Translations under genes and position numbers: made by a program | Source: Linepithema humile | Lineage: Eukaryota > Arthropoda > Insecta > Hymenoptera > Formicidae | Direction: 5' to 3' | NCBI RefSeq assembly: GCF_040581485.1 | Contig: NC_090129.1 | Location: 8,852,501-8,916,500, forward strand | DNA length: 64,000 nt | Shown here: in pieces, positions 23,636-36,829 of the stretch | Numbering within the stretch: the stretch's first letter is position 1 | Layout: each line of letters opens with the position of its first letter | Notes under the pieces: model-generated | Database searches by the model: none | What the model was told of the DNA's origin: nothing | Seen by the model: only the letters and a program-made list of their open reading frames with translations

Positions 23636-24210
23636 ATGAACGCACCACCAACCTTTGAATCCTTCTTATTATACGATGGAGAAAAAAAGTATACTGATAT
23701 TTGTTTGCTCCTAACCTCATTTCTGTTGTAAGAAATTCTTCACGCTCGTGTTTTTTTTAGAATAATAAAAGAACAGGACACCAAGGTACCAAATGCTACT
23801 ATCTTTACAGTTAACAAAGAGGATCACACTCTGGGAAACATGATCCGCAAGTAAGCATATAAATACTTTATCTTATTTGTATAGCTTTCTATTTCTATCT
23901 AGTTATTGCTTTCTATTCTACAGCCAATTACTGAAGGATCCTCAAGTATTATTTGCTGGTTACAAAGTCCCTCATCCACTGGAACATAAGTTTGTTATTA
24001 GGATACAGACAACGTCAGATTATACTCCTCAGGAAGCTTTTATGCATGCTATTACTGATTTGATTGCAGAGCTGTCATTGTTTGAAGAACGTTTTAAGGT
24101 TAAGGTTATGCTTATAATACAGAATATGAAAGCAATATTGTATGCACATTATTATAACATCAATCTATTTTTAGGAGGCGATTAAAGAGAAAAAGGAAGG
24201 TTTAGATTAA
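23636..24210 (+). CDS. RPB11: DNA-directed RNA polymerase II subunit RPB11
   Basis: A small core subunit of RNA polymerase II that pairs with RPB3 in assembly of the enzyme in the nucleus. Exons: 23636-23688, 23761-23850, 23924-24098 and 24175-24210; they sum to 117 codons plus stop, the usual length of the family. The protein begins MNAPPTFESFLLYDGEKK and carries the family signatures NKEDHTLGNMI and LLKDPQVLFAGYKVPHPLEH, then an alpha-helical tail with ITDLIAELSLFEERF, the alpha-like dimerisation fold. A second possible donor six bases downstream (24105) would add two residues; the model chosen matches family length. The upstream 230 bp hold TATAAAG at 23481 and several TATCGA motifs resembling insect DREF sites. 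The first AATAAA after the stop is at 24664. Confidence 0.97.
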
Positions 24211-24769
24211 ATTGCCAAACTTAATATATCTGTACATTCTATAGTTTGCAAAATTCTTTACATCTTTGATTTAATTTATATATAGTATATATTTATATTG
24301 AGACATTACAAATGCAGTTAGGAAAAGGTAATTATGTATGTTCGAAAAAGTGAATCAGCTCAGAATAATTTGCAAAATAGCTTTGTAAATCAATTTATAC
24401 ATGTTTGACTATTGTAATGACAATTGAATCTTGAGCAGATTTCACTTTTGTAAATATTTCAAATATAAGTGTTTTATGTGTTGAAAAATGTGTTATTTAT
24501 GTGTCATTATTTATTTTTTACCTATTATTAATCAGTTAAGTATAAATCAACTTCCTCAACACTTAGCTATAAAGAGAAAATTATCTATCGACAAGTTATA
24601 TACAAGATTGACTTAACATTTTCAATTCCGTGCATTTATGAAAATGGTTTCAAAAGTTTTAAAAATAAAGCAAAAAACAGTTATAAAATTAAATCTTATT
24701 TTAAAGTATTTTACCTGCATTTTTTATTTTTTAAATATACAGACATGCATGCAAAAACGTTTTGAAAAG

Positions 24770-25415
24770 AACATCTTTAGGATGTCCCAAAAAAGATATT
24801 TTTTAATTTCTTTTAATTTTAATTGGCATTGGAATTCTGCAACAAAAAATTTTTCAACAATTTTAAAAAATACGTTTTAATTATTTAAGTATTTTACGAG
24901 CATCCTAACACTGTCAAAAGTAGCCCAGAAGCGCAAACAAGCATGTAGAAAAATTCAAATTACCCGCTGAATTTACGGCTACAAACGCTCTATTTTAGCC
25001 GGAATTGAAAAATTGTTAACAGGAGCACATAAACTGTAGGAGGTTACTCGGAACAGCGCCACCTTTTGCTTAGCTAAAACAACAATATAACGACTGTACA
25101 TGATAATAAGTGTACCGACCGCACTAGTTATGATAAGTGAGCTCCTATATCATCATGTGCTCCTGTTAACATTTTATTAAATCCCAAAATAAAATGGCGA
25201 TTCCAGCGAGTAATCTTAATTCTTCTACGTGCTTATGGCTACTTAATTTTTCGCTTCTGAGCTACTTTTGACAGTGTTAGGATGCCCGTAAAATACTTAA
25301 ATAATTAAAACGTCTCTTTTAAAATTCTTGGAACGGTTTTTGTTACAAAATTTAAAATACTAATTGTTAAAAAATTAAAAAACGATGTCTTTTTTAGGAC
25401 GTTTTTAGGACATGA
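24770..25415. mobile_element. Long inverted-repeat element of about 650 bp
   Basis: Outer arms of about 200 bp (24770-24970 and 25195-25415) match in inverted orientation, with landmarks GCATCCTAACACTGTCAAAA on the left and its complement on the right. An inner pair of TGTTAACAGGAGCACA repeats lies at 25014-25029 and 25156-25171. The frames at 24638-24880 and 25305-25748 overlap the arms and are not believed. A truncated relative lies at 23261-23425. Confidence 0.75.
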
Positions 25416-25893
25416 ATATCGATGATATCGCCGTTCATTGCCGTTTCGGTAAGAAGAGAGACAGAAATAGTATGTCTGCTCTTTTTTAGTGTTCGAAGCT
25501 AGCTGAAGCGCGAAGCTCACATGTACGTGGCTTGCGTATGTGTGCGGTATTCCCTTTCTCATGCTGCTTGGCTGCTTACGCTCAAATCTGGCGTCATTGT
25601 TCCAAGCTGCTTGTGCTGCTTGCTGTTGCAATTGGCAGTGATGCGTACGAGAGGCAGTTCCGCCCCTACCGTCGCGTATTTTTACGGTTTCTTTGTGACG
25701 ACAAGACAAATCTGTGTTTAATGCCGTCATGCGACGACGACGCGTCAATTTCGTCGTGTCTCTAGAGTGATGGGCGACTCTCTTCCGCGTATTCCAGCAT
25801 AATATCCGCGGCCACCGTATCGTGGATCACTGATGAACGCGATCTTCGATTGTGAAAGCGAATCGAGGCAGTGATCCTCACTGCGTCGTTTAA

Positions 25894-28800
25894 ATGGTAA
25901 GCTTGCTAATTCCTTTGTTTCTCTACGCGTTGTGTGTCACGACGTTCAATGGCAGCGATACGACAGCTGATGACATGTAAATGCGAGACGACGCGGTCGT
26001 AACCCAGATTCACGATTCACGATAACGTGCACCGCGAGCATCCGGGAGAAATTCGAAGAGATTTGTAATTATATGTAATAGCTTGCTCCGCGATGCATCG
26101 AAGCACGAAGTATCAGTGTTCTGTAAACTTTTTACGCAGACTTTGTTAGTTTTCTGACATGTTTTTCGTAAGTTGAATCGCATGCAAAAATCGAATACAT
26201 ATTGCGAGAAATATATTTGCGAGTTCTCCGTAGATCAAATAATTTTTAATGAATGCAATGACGACAACGTATTTCTTTGTATCGAAATTGCATGTTTTTT
26301 TCCAATTTTTGAATTACTGTTTTTAATGAGCTTTGATAATTGCATTTATGATGAGTGCCCAGAATCTCTATAAACAATATTACTTCAGTCCTTTTATGTA
26401 ATCAACAAATTTCTTGAAACTGTATATTTTTTTTCTTGTGTATAATTGAATCTCTGTGCAATTTGGATTTATGTGTGTATATTTATGACTACATTGATGC
26501 ATTTGATTTTAGAAAAGTAGAATTTATAAATGTAAGAACTGAGATGCACAATAAAAAGAATACATTCTTTTTATATTATTTTGTAGTCAATTTCATTCTA
26601 ATAATTGAGAAATGCAATTAAGTTGGAAAATATGTTTAAATGTAAAATAGATCTGATAAGTATCTGTTTAAAAATATGATTGTGCTATTGAAAATGTCAT
26701 GTTGAATTTTAGCAGAAAATTTCAGGAAGAATTTTAATGAATCTATGATAAATATTAATTGTTTCTCTTTAACAAATGTCTGATATGAAATACATATATA
26801 ATATGCATCATTACTTATGTAGAAATTATGCATTTCTTAATCAGAGTCACTACATAAGTCTTATATAATTGTAATAATGTCTGTAATAAAGTTTTTTTCC
26901 TACGTTCAATCAGGAGATGTGAGAGCTTAAGAAGCATCAGAATTCTTTCTGGAACTATAAATCTTGACTTGTTTCTTAAGATGTTGTTTATCCTAGGCTT
27001 TGCGTATTATGTCAGCGATAGTACCGAATACGCAGAACATAGTAGATCATGCAGCTGAAAAGGAAAAGCTACTGGAAAATCTGTTGGTCGCTGCGAAAGA
27101 ATGCCATATCAGGTTTGGTGGACGCGCAGAATTAGCCACAGAATCAGAAGCATGTGTAGCGCAGCTCTGCCACATATTTGAATTAATTTTTAGTCACGGA
27201 TTAAAAACCAATTACATAGAAAAAATCAACTCAGCATTTAGGTAATGTTTGGCAACGTCGTAATATGATTAAGCTTTATTCTTTTGTAACGTAATTAAGC
27301 TTATTTATCTCCTTTGTATGATTTCCTGCTTGAGCGCACAAGGTCGTGAAACAGATCGCTTTTATCCATAATCTGTGATTCATAGGCGGGATGATAAATG
27401 TCATAGATGACATTTTTGCCATTGATAAATTTTAATCACGATTCGACAGAAGTGTGGAATATTAAATGTTCTTCGACATTTGTTTCACAGACATGTATCA
27501 GACTTGGTCTCTGGCGGTAACGCGAGACCCGGTGTTATAATAGACGTAGCTTTCTGGCCATGCATAAAGGAACAACTCACTTGGCACGAACAAGAACGTT
27601 TTGGTACGTTGAGAAAGGTACATACAGATTATGGTCGAGGCAGAGCGTGGCTGAGGGCTGTCTTGAATGAAAGATCGCTGGAACGGCACTTACATGCTGT
27701 CATAAATCCTGACGCACTGTCTCTCTTTTATGAGGAATGGGCCTTTTTGCTTGATCAGGAAAAGAGTTCTGTATTACCTAATGTAGCTGCAGGTACTTTT
27801 GTTATCAGATGTTTTCTTTATTCGATTCTTATCAAACGGCATAAATTAACTTCATGATTTATAGGCCTCGGTACAATTTTATTTGCGATAAGAACAGACA
27901 ATGAAGAACTTGATGACCTAAAAGGAAAAGGAATAGACAGAAACAGGAGTGAGCAGTCAGAACCGGTTATTACTACAGTAATTCCAGGTAATTTCAATGA
28001 TAAGTATTATTCTTAATGCGAAAGATTTGTTGAACAAAATTGAAAATAAGATTATTCACAATGCTCTGAAGTCATGTTTATTAATTAAAATAGTCGCCAC
28101 GGACATTGATATTTTTCTTTTAGAAAAAAATTTGAATTTTCTTTTAACAAATTCAATTTTATAACACTTGATAAAGTAGAATTTATTAACAAACTCTCAG
28201 TTTTTTATAACAATGTAGTACAAACTTTGAGTCTGTTTGAATAATTAATAAAATACTTATGATTTATCAAACAGAGCCTTCCGCGTCTGAGCAGGACAAA
28301 CGGAAAAAGAAAGTACCGACTCGTATAATTTCCTTTGACGACGAGAATGAGGAAGATGAGCGAAGAGAGGCTGCTACTTCTATAAGCGCACCACCGACAT
28401 GCCCTAGTTCTCCAATGACAATGTCCACTAAAGATTCTACTTCTCCATGCTTATCGGACACTCAACCTCAAGTTGATTCGAACGATAGTACTGTAGTCAC
28501 AAAACTTCCGAACTGGGAACAACGGTTAGCTATATCTTTTAAAATGATTAGATATAAAAGATACAAAACTGATAGAAAGGCGGTTCTTTCACAAAATTTG
28601 TTTCCAATGTTAGCAGTGAGTCATTCGAAGAAGAGAAAGTATTAACCCCAATAATGGATATTGGAAATATGGGTGGCCTTGTACCTGTGTCGTCGCTCGA
28701 GCAAACATTAGACGATATGTTAGTCACTCTGCCAAATTACTTAGATGTGAGTTTAAATTTTTATTAATTTTTTTTCTCTTAAAAAATGCATGTAGCTCTG

Positions 28801-30775
28801 TGCATACTGATTTTCATTGCTTAGTATTGAAATCTTATATTTTGAACGAAGAAATAGTCTCTAAAATGTTAAAATTTGTTAAAGATTTTTATCTCTTTGC
28901 AAAAAAAAGATTCAAATACAAAACGCGCGCGCGCAAAATTATAAATAAACTTATTTAAAATTTTATTTTTGTTTAGGACTCATCAGAGGTAACAGAACCC
29001 GCAGTGGAGGCAACAGAACCATTAGTTGGTTTAGATTTCCACGTAGATCCGGAGAATTTGGACGTAGACACATTACGCGTAAGACTCTTAGCAATGACAG
29101 AAGTGCTTGAACAAGCTAGGGAAGATGCTATATCGAGCAGATTGCAGTTAGCTCGTTTTCAAAGACAACATCAACATTATTTAGAAAGGCACGAATTACA
29201 GTTGCAAACATTGAACAGGTAATTAATTGATTAATTTATAAACAATTGTTTTACAGATCTTCTACGCATACAGAATGAATCACATAACTTCATTATTTCG
29301 ATCGAAATAAAGATAATTTTTGATAGATTAAAAAAAGCGATTAATAAAAAATTACTATAAATTTGTAAATTAATCTAAATTAAATTACTTTACGAAAATA
29401 ATCAGAATTATCAAGTCATGTGATACATTCTATATATATTTGTATATTTGTTGATACATCAAATGACATAATAATTTGTAAATTATTCCATCTTTTAATT
29501 ATGCAGAGAGAATGAACTTTTACGACAACAGTTGCGTAAGTATGTCACCGCTGTTCAGATGTTGAGAAGAGATTCAAATTCCACGACGATATCCGAGGAA
29601 GATCCGACATTGGATTATCACAGCGAGGCGCGACAATACGAAGAGAAATTGATACAGGTCGCGGATATGCATGCTGAATTGATGGAATTTAATGCCAGAT
29701 TGACAATGCAGTTGACAAACAGGTTTGTGTTGTTGGTAAATCACGCGAATAACTTTGCAATGACATTTCTTCGAATCTTCGCAGAGACAGATTAGTGAAA
29801 ATGCTGCAAACGGAATTGGAATGTCTCCGCGGACCGTTAAATGAGGACGATCTACCTTCGGAACCGCCGTGTCTTATTCACATATGGATTCCATCGGCGT
29901 TTCTCACGGGGCAACCATCTGACATTCATCATGTTTATCAAGTACGATTTGCCTTTGTATCTTTGAAAAGCAAAATTTTCTATCGAGACGAATCTAATTT
30001 GCGCATTTGTTATGTTAAACATAGATTTATGTACGCATAAGAGACACAGAATGGAACATTTACAGACGGTATGCTCAATTCTATGCTCTTTATAGAGAGC
30101 TAAAGAAACATGACACTATTGTTACGACTTTCGAATTTCCACCGAAAAAAACAATCGGAAATAAGGTAAGCTATTTAAAAAGCCTCACATAAAATAGACT
30201 TACTAAGTGTTTTCACGCGTTAAATAATTGTTGCTGATCTTCAGGATGCAAAGTTCGTGGAAGACCGACGTCAAAAGCTGCAGCAATGGTTACGGCGAGT
30301 CGTCGGCCGAGTAGCACAATGTTCTCCCGCATTTGCGTGTAGGCCGAGCAGGCAGACGCTCGTGTCTTTGATGCCTTTCTTTGGGTAATTTATTTAGTTT
30401 ATAAGAATTGCTATCTATAAATCAGCGTTGTACAGCAGTAATTTGAATAACCTGACTGTTGGACAACACTGCTACAAATCTACAAAATTCGGCTTTTTAT
30501 AATCATTAGATATCTAGAATTTAGCGCTAAGCGTAACTATTTTAATACTTGTATGCGACTTTCATTTATTTAATAAGTAACGTTACATTAGAATTGGTCA
30601 CTTTTAGCGCTAAACATATGGTGTGTGGTCTTTGCCTTCATTATATTCTATCATCTCTGCCAAAATATAATCATCAGTTTTTATTTTCAGTGATAATCCT
30701 AATGCTGAGGAATCGAGAAAAAATAATTCCACGAGAAGTACTTTTTCCTCTTCCCCTCAATATATGGGTTTATAA
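25894..30775 (+). CDS. SNX29: Sorting nexin 29 (RUN, coiled-coil and PX domains)
   Basis: An endosomal/trafficking adaptor; PX domains bind phosphoinositides and RUN domains bind small GTPases or motors. Coding exons: 25894-25896 (ATG only), 26997-27241, 27491-27792, 27865-27987, 28275-28524, 28614-28746, 28977-29218, 29507-29722, 29785-29941, 30025-30165, 30245-30384, 30691-30775; total 678 residues. RUN domain at about 30-185 (ECHIRFGGRAEL, GRGRAWLRAVLNERSLERHL). Lys-rich KRKKKVPTRIISFDDENEED and a Ser/Thr-rich linker follow at about 225-350, coiled coil at about 360-530 and PX at about 535-650 (IHIWIPSAFL, TEWNIYRRYAQF, FPPKKTIGNKDAKFVEDRR). The order and motifs match vertebrate SNX29. The second in-frame ATG at 27009 is an alternative start. 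The 5' exon reaches back into a GC-rich stretch near 25750. Confidence 0.93.
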
Positions 30776-33700
30776 TCATGACAATTTTTATAGACAATTT
30801 GTACATATATGAGAAAGTAATTTTAATTTAATTGCGTGGGATGAGTATTTTGTTTTACGTAATATTGTTGACAATTAAGAAAATGAGCGTATGATATTGC
30901 ATGTATTTATGTAAATAAGAACATATCTGCGACTACACATGTGACTTGTATGGTGCCAGCATGTGTATGAAATGTAGCAAAAATTATTAAAAGCTGGTCT
31001 TTTCTATGAAAATAATAGTTCATGCTTTTAATATTTTGTTATCGAAAAAGTTATCATCCTAGTATGGAATTTTATTTATTATTTTAATTAATTGAGAAAA
31101 GTTTAGTTATAATCAATTTAATTATTTTTATTAGCTACAGAAAATATAATAATTAGGCAATTATTATATAAGCACTTATTGAGTAGAAAACTATTATCAC
31201 CAATAAAATATTTTAAATAATTTTTGCTGAATTATCAAATGATAATATTTTAAAAAGAACTGTTATATTTTATAATGCAAAATATTTAAACGAATTGCAT
31301 TGAATTTACATTGATAAATTGTAATTATTAATGTAAAAACCGCATTTCGAAATCTTAATAATTGCCAAAAAAGAATTGATTAAATTTATTAATTAAAATT
31401 TCTATCAATTTTATTAAATAATAATTATATTAATTAGATAAAACTTGTATTAATTATACGTATTTATCTTTAAAATATAATTTTTAACAAATATTTTGAA
31501 TGTACTAAAACGAAGCGTGTACAATGCGTATTAAAAATTGCAGGATATCAATCTTGTTTTCTAAAAAGTTTATTTACGTAAGGCGCCTTAATAGTAATAT
31601 AAAAAGGTACATTTTTTCCATTTATCCTTTATGACAAAAATAAAGGTGCATATTGTTATTGTGGAATAAGTACATACAATATTATGCGGTTAAATCAGAA
31701 TACAACTAACTGCGCGTGTAAAACCACAAGTTTTAACAATTTACACAGGATATTCTCACTATGGAGAGGTAAGATAATGAGAAAACTCATAAGATCAAGG
31801 ACGTCGATAAGTATATCTCGAAATAAATCCGTGCAAAACGCAAGTAGCACTTTCGGCTCATTTAAACAACAATTCATTTTTTTTTACAATATATTTGTAC
31901 TAGGCAACACTTTGGCTGTGCTCACCTTTCCATATTGAGAGAAGTTCTTTTTTTTCCTTAGCATGGTATATGCTCCGAGTTACAAATATACTTATTATTA
32001 TTAACATTGTTTTTTTTCCTTATGATCGACGAATAAAGATCAATAATAATTATATCATGTTCTTATAAAGCCATCACGCAACAATCGATGATTCTCAATC
32101 GATTTATCTCAATGGCCGAACGAAACACCATGAGCTTAAATTACATTACATCATAATCGTAATATCATAATCATCATACTCATCGTAAATATCGTTATTA
32201 AACCATCCACGTCGTTTGATCAAACATTAAATATAACTAAAATAAACAAGTTTTTTTGTTAAGATCAGTCATAATATGACAATGTATTATGGTTCAATAC
32301 AGATATTAAAAAACAAAATTTTGTTTGATATATTTTCATATCATGTAAAAGAATTAATCGAAAATCTATTGTAATTATATTATAAACCTGGGAAGAAAAG
32401 TGTATTATATTAAGTAAAATTAGTATCGTATCATTTAAATTTATTCGTAAAATTATAAGTTAGTAAACCGAATAATAACGAACAAAAATCTAATTGTTTC
32501 AGATTTAAGGAAAATAATCACATATTGTTATCGAAAATTGAAATTAATTTTAAATGTCAAGCAAGATCATTATTTCGTATTAATTAAATCTCAAATTAGA
32601 TTGAACGACGTTAATGCTTTATAATTTATTTTCGTTTTTAAAGCTTAATTTACGAAAAACCTCTGAAACTCTTGTCGAGGCTTCTAGCTTGGAAACTAAT
32701 TTCAAATTTTACAAGTAGCACTATCCACTCTCCGCTAATACTTGAATTTTTTCCAATAAAAATAACAAAAATTGATAAACAATAAACTAATTTCAAAAAT
32801 ACAATACGAAATTATTCTTGCATACATATTAGTTTTTCATTCAAATAGATGTCGGGTTTATGGACAGTACATGTTTTCACGCACTTGTAATTCCTTTTAT
32901 ACACGTTATAAAAATCTGCATTGACCGATGTGCTTCCGTTACTTCGTCAATAAACTTTCATTTAATTTTGCGAAGGTATGCGTATCTTTTACTCGTTATA
33001 TTCTGTACCAGAAGTTTGTGTCGATACAAAAAGCGTTAATTTATTATTTACATGCTCTATTTCTCTTCTTTGACTAATTTTGATTTAGCCCTAGGACCGA
33101 CTAGAAACTGAAAAAGTTTCAAACATTCGATTTACAAGAAAAAAAGCAATAATAATAAAATAAGTACTGTAAGACACTCTTCGTAGAGTACTGAAGATTA
33201 ATTAATCCTAACAATTAATTATAAGCGAAATGATCAATAACCATTTACGGATATTTTATATTCACAAACTATATCGTTGTGAGATAAATGTGTGTTTGAG
33301 AAATAAAGTGCTTGTTCACGTAAGCTTTGCTACTTTGCATTAATTCAAAATATAAAACGTTGGCGGTTTCAATTAAACATATGCAGCTTTCGTACAATAC
33401 AAATATATATCATTCGGTACATTAAAATATTATATACAACTATATTTATGAGCGCGAACTCTGAATTCTAGAAAGTAGGTCGACAGAGCAGTCTTCGTTA
33501 AAAAAAAGAAAAAAAAACCAATGTTTCATATATTTATTATAAAACAGTGAATAAGTTGCAATTTCAGCAAGTATATAAAATCTTGTTTTAAGGTATCCTA
33601 TACAAATACATGTTTTTTTTTATGTATTGAAAAATTTGTATAATTCTGAGCATCTTACAAATTACAATACATACGTTTTCCAACAATCGTTTTCGTTTTG

Positions 33701-35251
33701 TGCAAGATACTGCAACAATATGTTGTTCTAGACTGTCCTAGGGTTAAATAAATTTTTAATTGACATAATCATTTTGCCGTTCTGAAGCGTGCTCAGATTT
33801 AGATATGTAGAGAGAATGTACCGAACAGTAGTCACGTAAGGAGATTATTTAGTAACAAATATTACAGGGAAGTATATCCGTTCGTAGATAATCGGTGTGA
33901 CTTGAACCCTAATTTGTTCAACGTTATGTCGTTCTTTTTTAATTTTTTTTTAGGTATATCCAAATAACAGGTAATATTCAGTTCCAGCAGTCTTCATACG
34001 TGTTACTCTGTTTACGGAATTGACAACAAAAGCTAACGATAATGATAACACATTATGCAAGTACACGAAGGTTAAAGAGTGGAGCCTGTGACAGAGTGCG
34101 GTGAAAATAACAAGCCTAGCGTTCGCTTAAATTACGGAAAAGTGAAGGCAAATAAGAGCCCAACGTGATGAAAAATGCACAAAGCAATAGCATATAAATA
34201 TCAGTTTAGTATTATTAATTAATTTAGAGTACACAAATGGTTTCAATCAGGGATGCGACGATCGCAGAGAAAGATTGATGCCTTCGCTGAAGTAATAATA
34301 TCGACTATCCATTTAACGAAGTTTACAATATATCTGTTTATAAACGAGAATCATTGCTAGGCTTTATTTGACCTTTACTCCTCCACGATTGAAATATTTA
34401 AAAGCCAATCAAGATATCCAAGATTCACTCAAAATTACGTTACTTTTTTTCTCGTCTACTGCTCGTTATTAAGTACGAAAAATCTAGTCTTTCATTAACA
34501 TCAATTGCACATCATCGTGTTACGTCAGAATCATTCTCTGTTAAAAGTGCGGAGCACGAACAGAGCTGAAGTATATGGCTCGATACGCCTTTTGCTTTTC
34601 CCTCTTCTTGTCAGAATTGCGTTCACACTCAAATATCGATACGACAAAATGGTGGTACGAGGTGTTGTTTAGATCTGTAGCAAAATAAATTAAAACGAAG
34701 TTCTCTTAAACTAGTAAAGACTACAGTATCTTTGTATATATTTTAATTAGCCAGTGCATTTTGTGTGTTTCCCCTGACTCTCTGATTAACCTTCCTGTCT
34801 ATGTAGCACACCTTACCACGCATTCTAAGGCATTAAACTTCCTAGTGAGCTGGATAAGAGAGAGCATAGACCAGTGTGCCAGGTACTTATGTGTTAACAT
34901 TCTTCTTTTTTTTCGTTTTTTTTTTCTTCACTGTTGTAGCTAGATATACATTACATTATTATAGAAAGTATATTACTATCATATTTTAAAAAACCGTCTC
35001 TTCCGTCTCTCGACTTTACACTCTAGCAAGATTCTTATTTCCACTGACTGTAACTATAAAAACCGTTTGCAAAATCGTTCAGTATTAGAAAGCAAAAAAT
35101 AAATTGAACTTCTTGAGTGACTATGCCTGCGTATACTAAATAATAATTTAACCCATCGCACGAATAACCTTCGTGTTCCTTTCAAGATATCCTCCGTTCA
35201 TTGATATCGTGATGTTCTCGATCAAAATTAAAGCGACACACTCTTCCTTCA

Positions 35252-35284
<33 letters not shown>

Positions 35285-36829
35285 TTCTGAATTGCTAATT
35301 GTCTAATGTAACAGAACTTCGCCTTTACAAGATAATCAGCCTACGTTTGAGCAAACATTTTCTTCATTGAAATTGATTCTGCGGTCGCGCTTTAACAGCC
35401 GGTTTCCTACCCAAAGTTATTCGTGGATGGCTTAATCGGGATTCTGATATTACAACACATGCATACTGTCGCTTGTATAAGACGCAGATTATACACACGT
35501 TTTTCTGAATAATTATCCGCGTTTATACAAAGAACATACACGCGCGCGCGCACACCTGTGTTCCATGCCGGATTAGGGAGCCGTTTTTTTTTTTATGCAC
35601 ATCTGATACCGCACTGGCGAAAGCACATGCCACTTCAATCAATATTTAATATTATCACTCGTCATTTCTGTACTCAATGCGTGATCCATCTTATGCCGTT
35701 GGACTCATCCTATCATACACTCGTCAACCTGTCACTGCATGTTGTGTTGGTTGTACATATTCAGATTGTAATCTAACGTAAATAGAACGTAAATCAAAAA
35801 ACATTGTAGCCCTATGGTATTGTCGCGAAACAGAATGGAAGAACGACGAGACGTTCGTTAACACCGGATAAACCCTTGAGATCTCTCCAAACGTTGAACA
35901 CAATTTCGATTCGTGTTCTAAATTTTCTCATTTATTTAAACTATCAAAGAAAAAATTCATTAACTCATGTATACTTCTATACACGCGGTCCCTAGTTCAT
36001 TTTCATGACGAAACGCGAACGCGCGTATGTAAAATAATGTTTTGTGTGAACAAAGACACATAGGGATACATTATTTTCTTGCTCCTTGCACAATAATAAT
36101 TTGAGAATATTTTTAGCATACAAAGTAATAATACAAAACGATACAAAATTCTAACAAGTAATCCATCTCTCTGTCATTAATGTAATCGAGTTTACTTCAA
36201 ACAATAAAGATATAATAAAAACTCCATAGAGACGAGCAGCATTGTATATATATACACGTGCCCTCTTCTTCGTATCCGTATAATTTTGTTCATTCCAACA
36301 ATGAAATTTAATATTCTTTCTCTTTTCTTTTTGTTATCTTGAATATTTATCGGTGTATACAAAACTAAAGTCGTTTAGCACATTTTAGCACTAAATTTAG
36401 AATACACAATTTCATTAGTCTTTTTTCCCTGTAGAACACAATTGTTCATTCCTAAACGTTGTCGTTTCTTTTTCTTTTTGTTTATTTTTTTTTTTTTCTT
36501 TAGTTATCACAAATTATTGTTCCTCGTATTTATTTTTGTTTTCGAACATTATAACGGAGCTCGGATGCTATCCAATACTTTTCTTTTTGTATCGATGCAA
36601 TTGCAACTTTTTTCAATTACACAATCCACGATGCCCGCACGTATAGGGCGCACTGGGAGCAGGCTGTTCGTTCTTTCTTTTTTTTTTGTTCGGTAACTTT
36701 TCTTTGTCGGTATACCTTTATGTCGAAGTAAATCACTTTCTACCCACAAGGTCGTTAAAAAAAAATATATATATATGTATATGTACTAATAGAGCTTACA
36801 AGTGTAACACTGCAGGGTAAAGAGTGGGA
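30776..36829. other. Convergent intergenic region, no gene seen
   Basis: AT-rich DNA between the stops of SNX29 (+) and the GLCCI1-like gene (-). It probably includes both 3' untranslated regions: AATAAA on the plus strand at 31202 and on the minus strand at 36486-36481. Contains a (CT)n tract near 35252-35275 and a (CG)n/(CA)n tract near 35541. Frames here are short and unconvincing. Confidence 0.5.
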
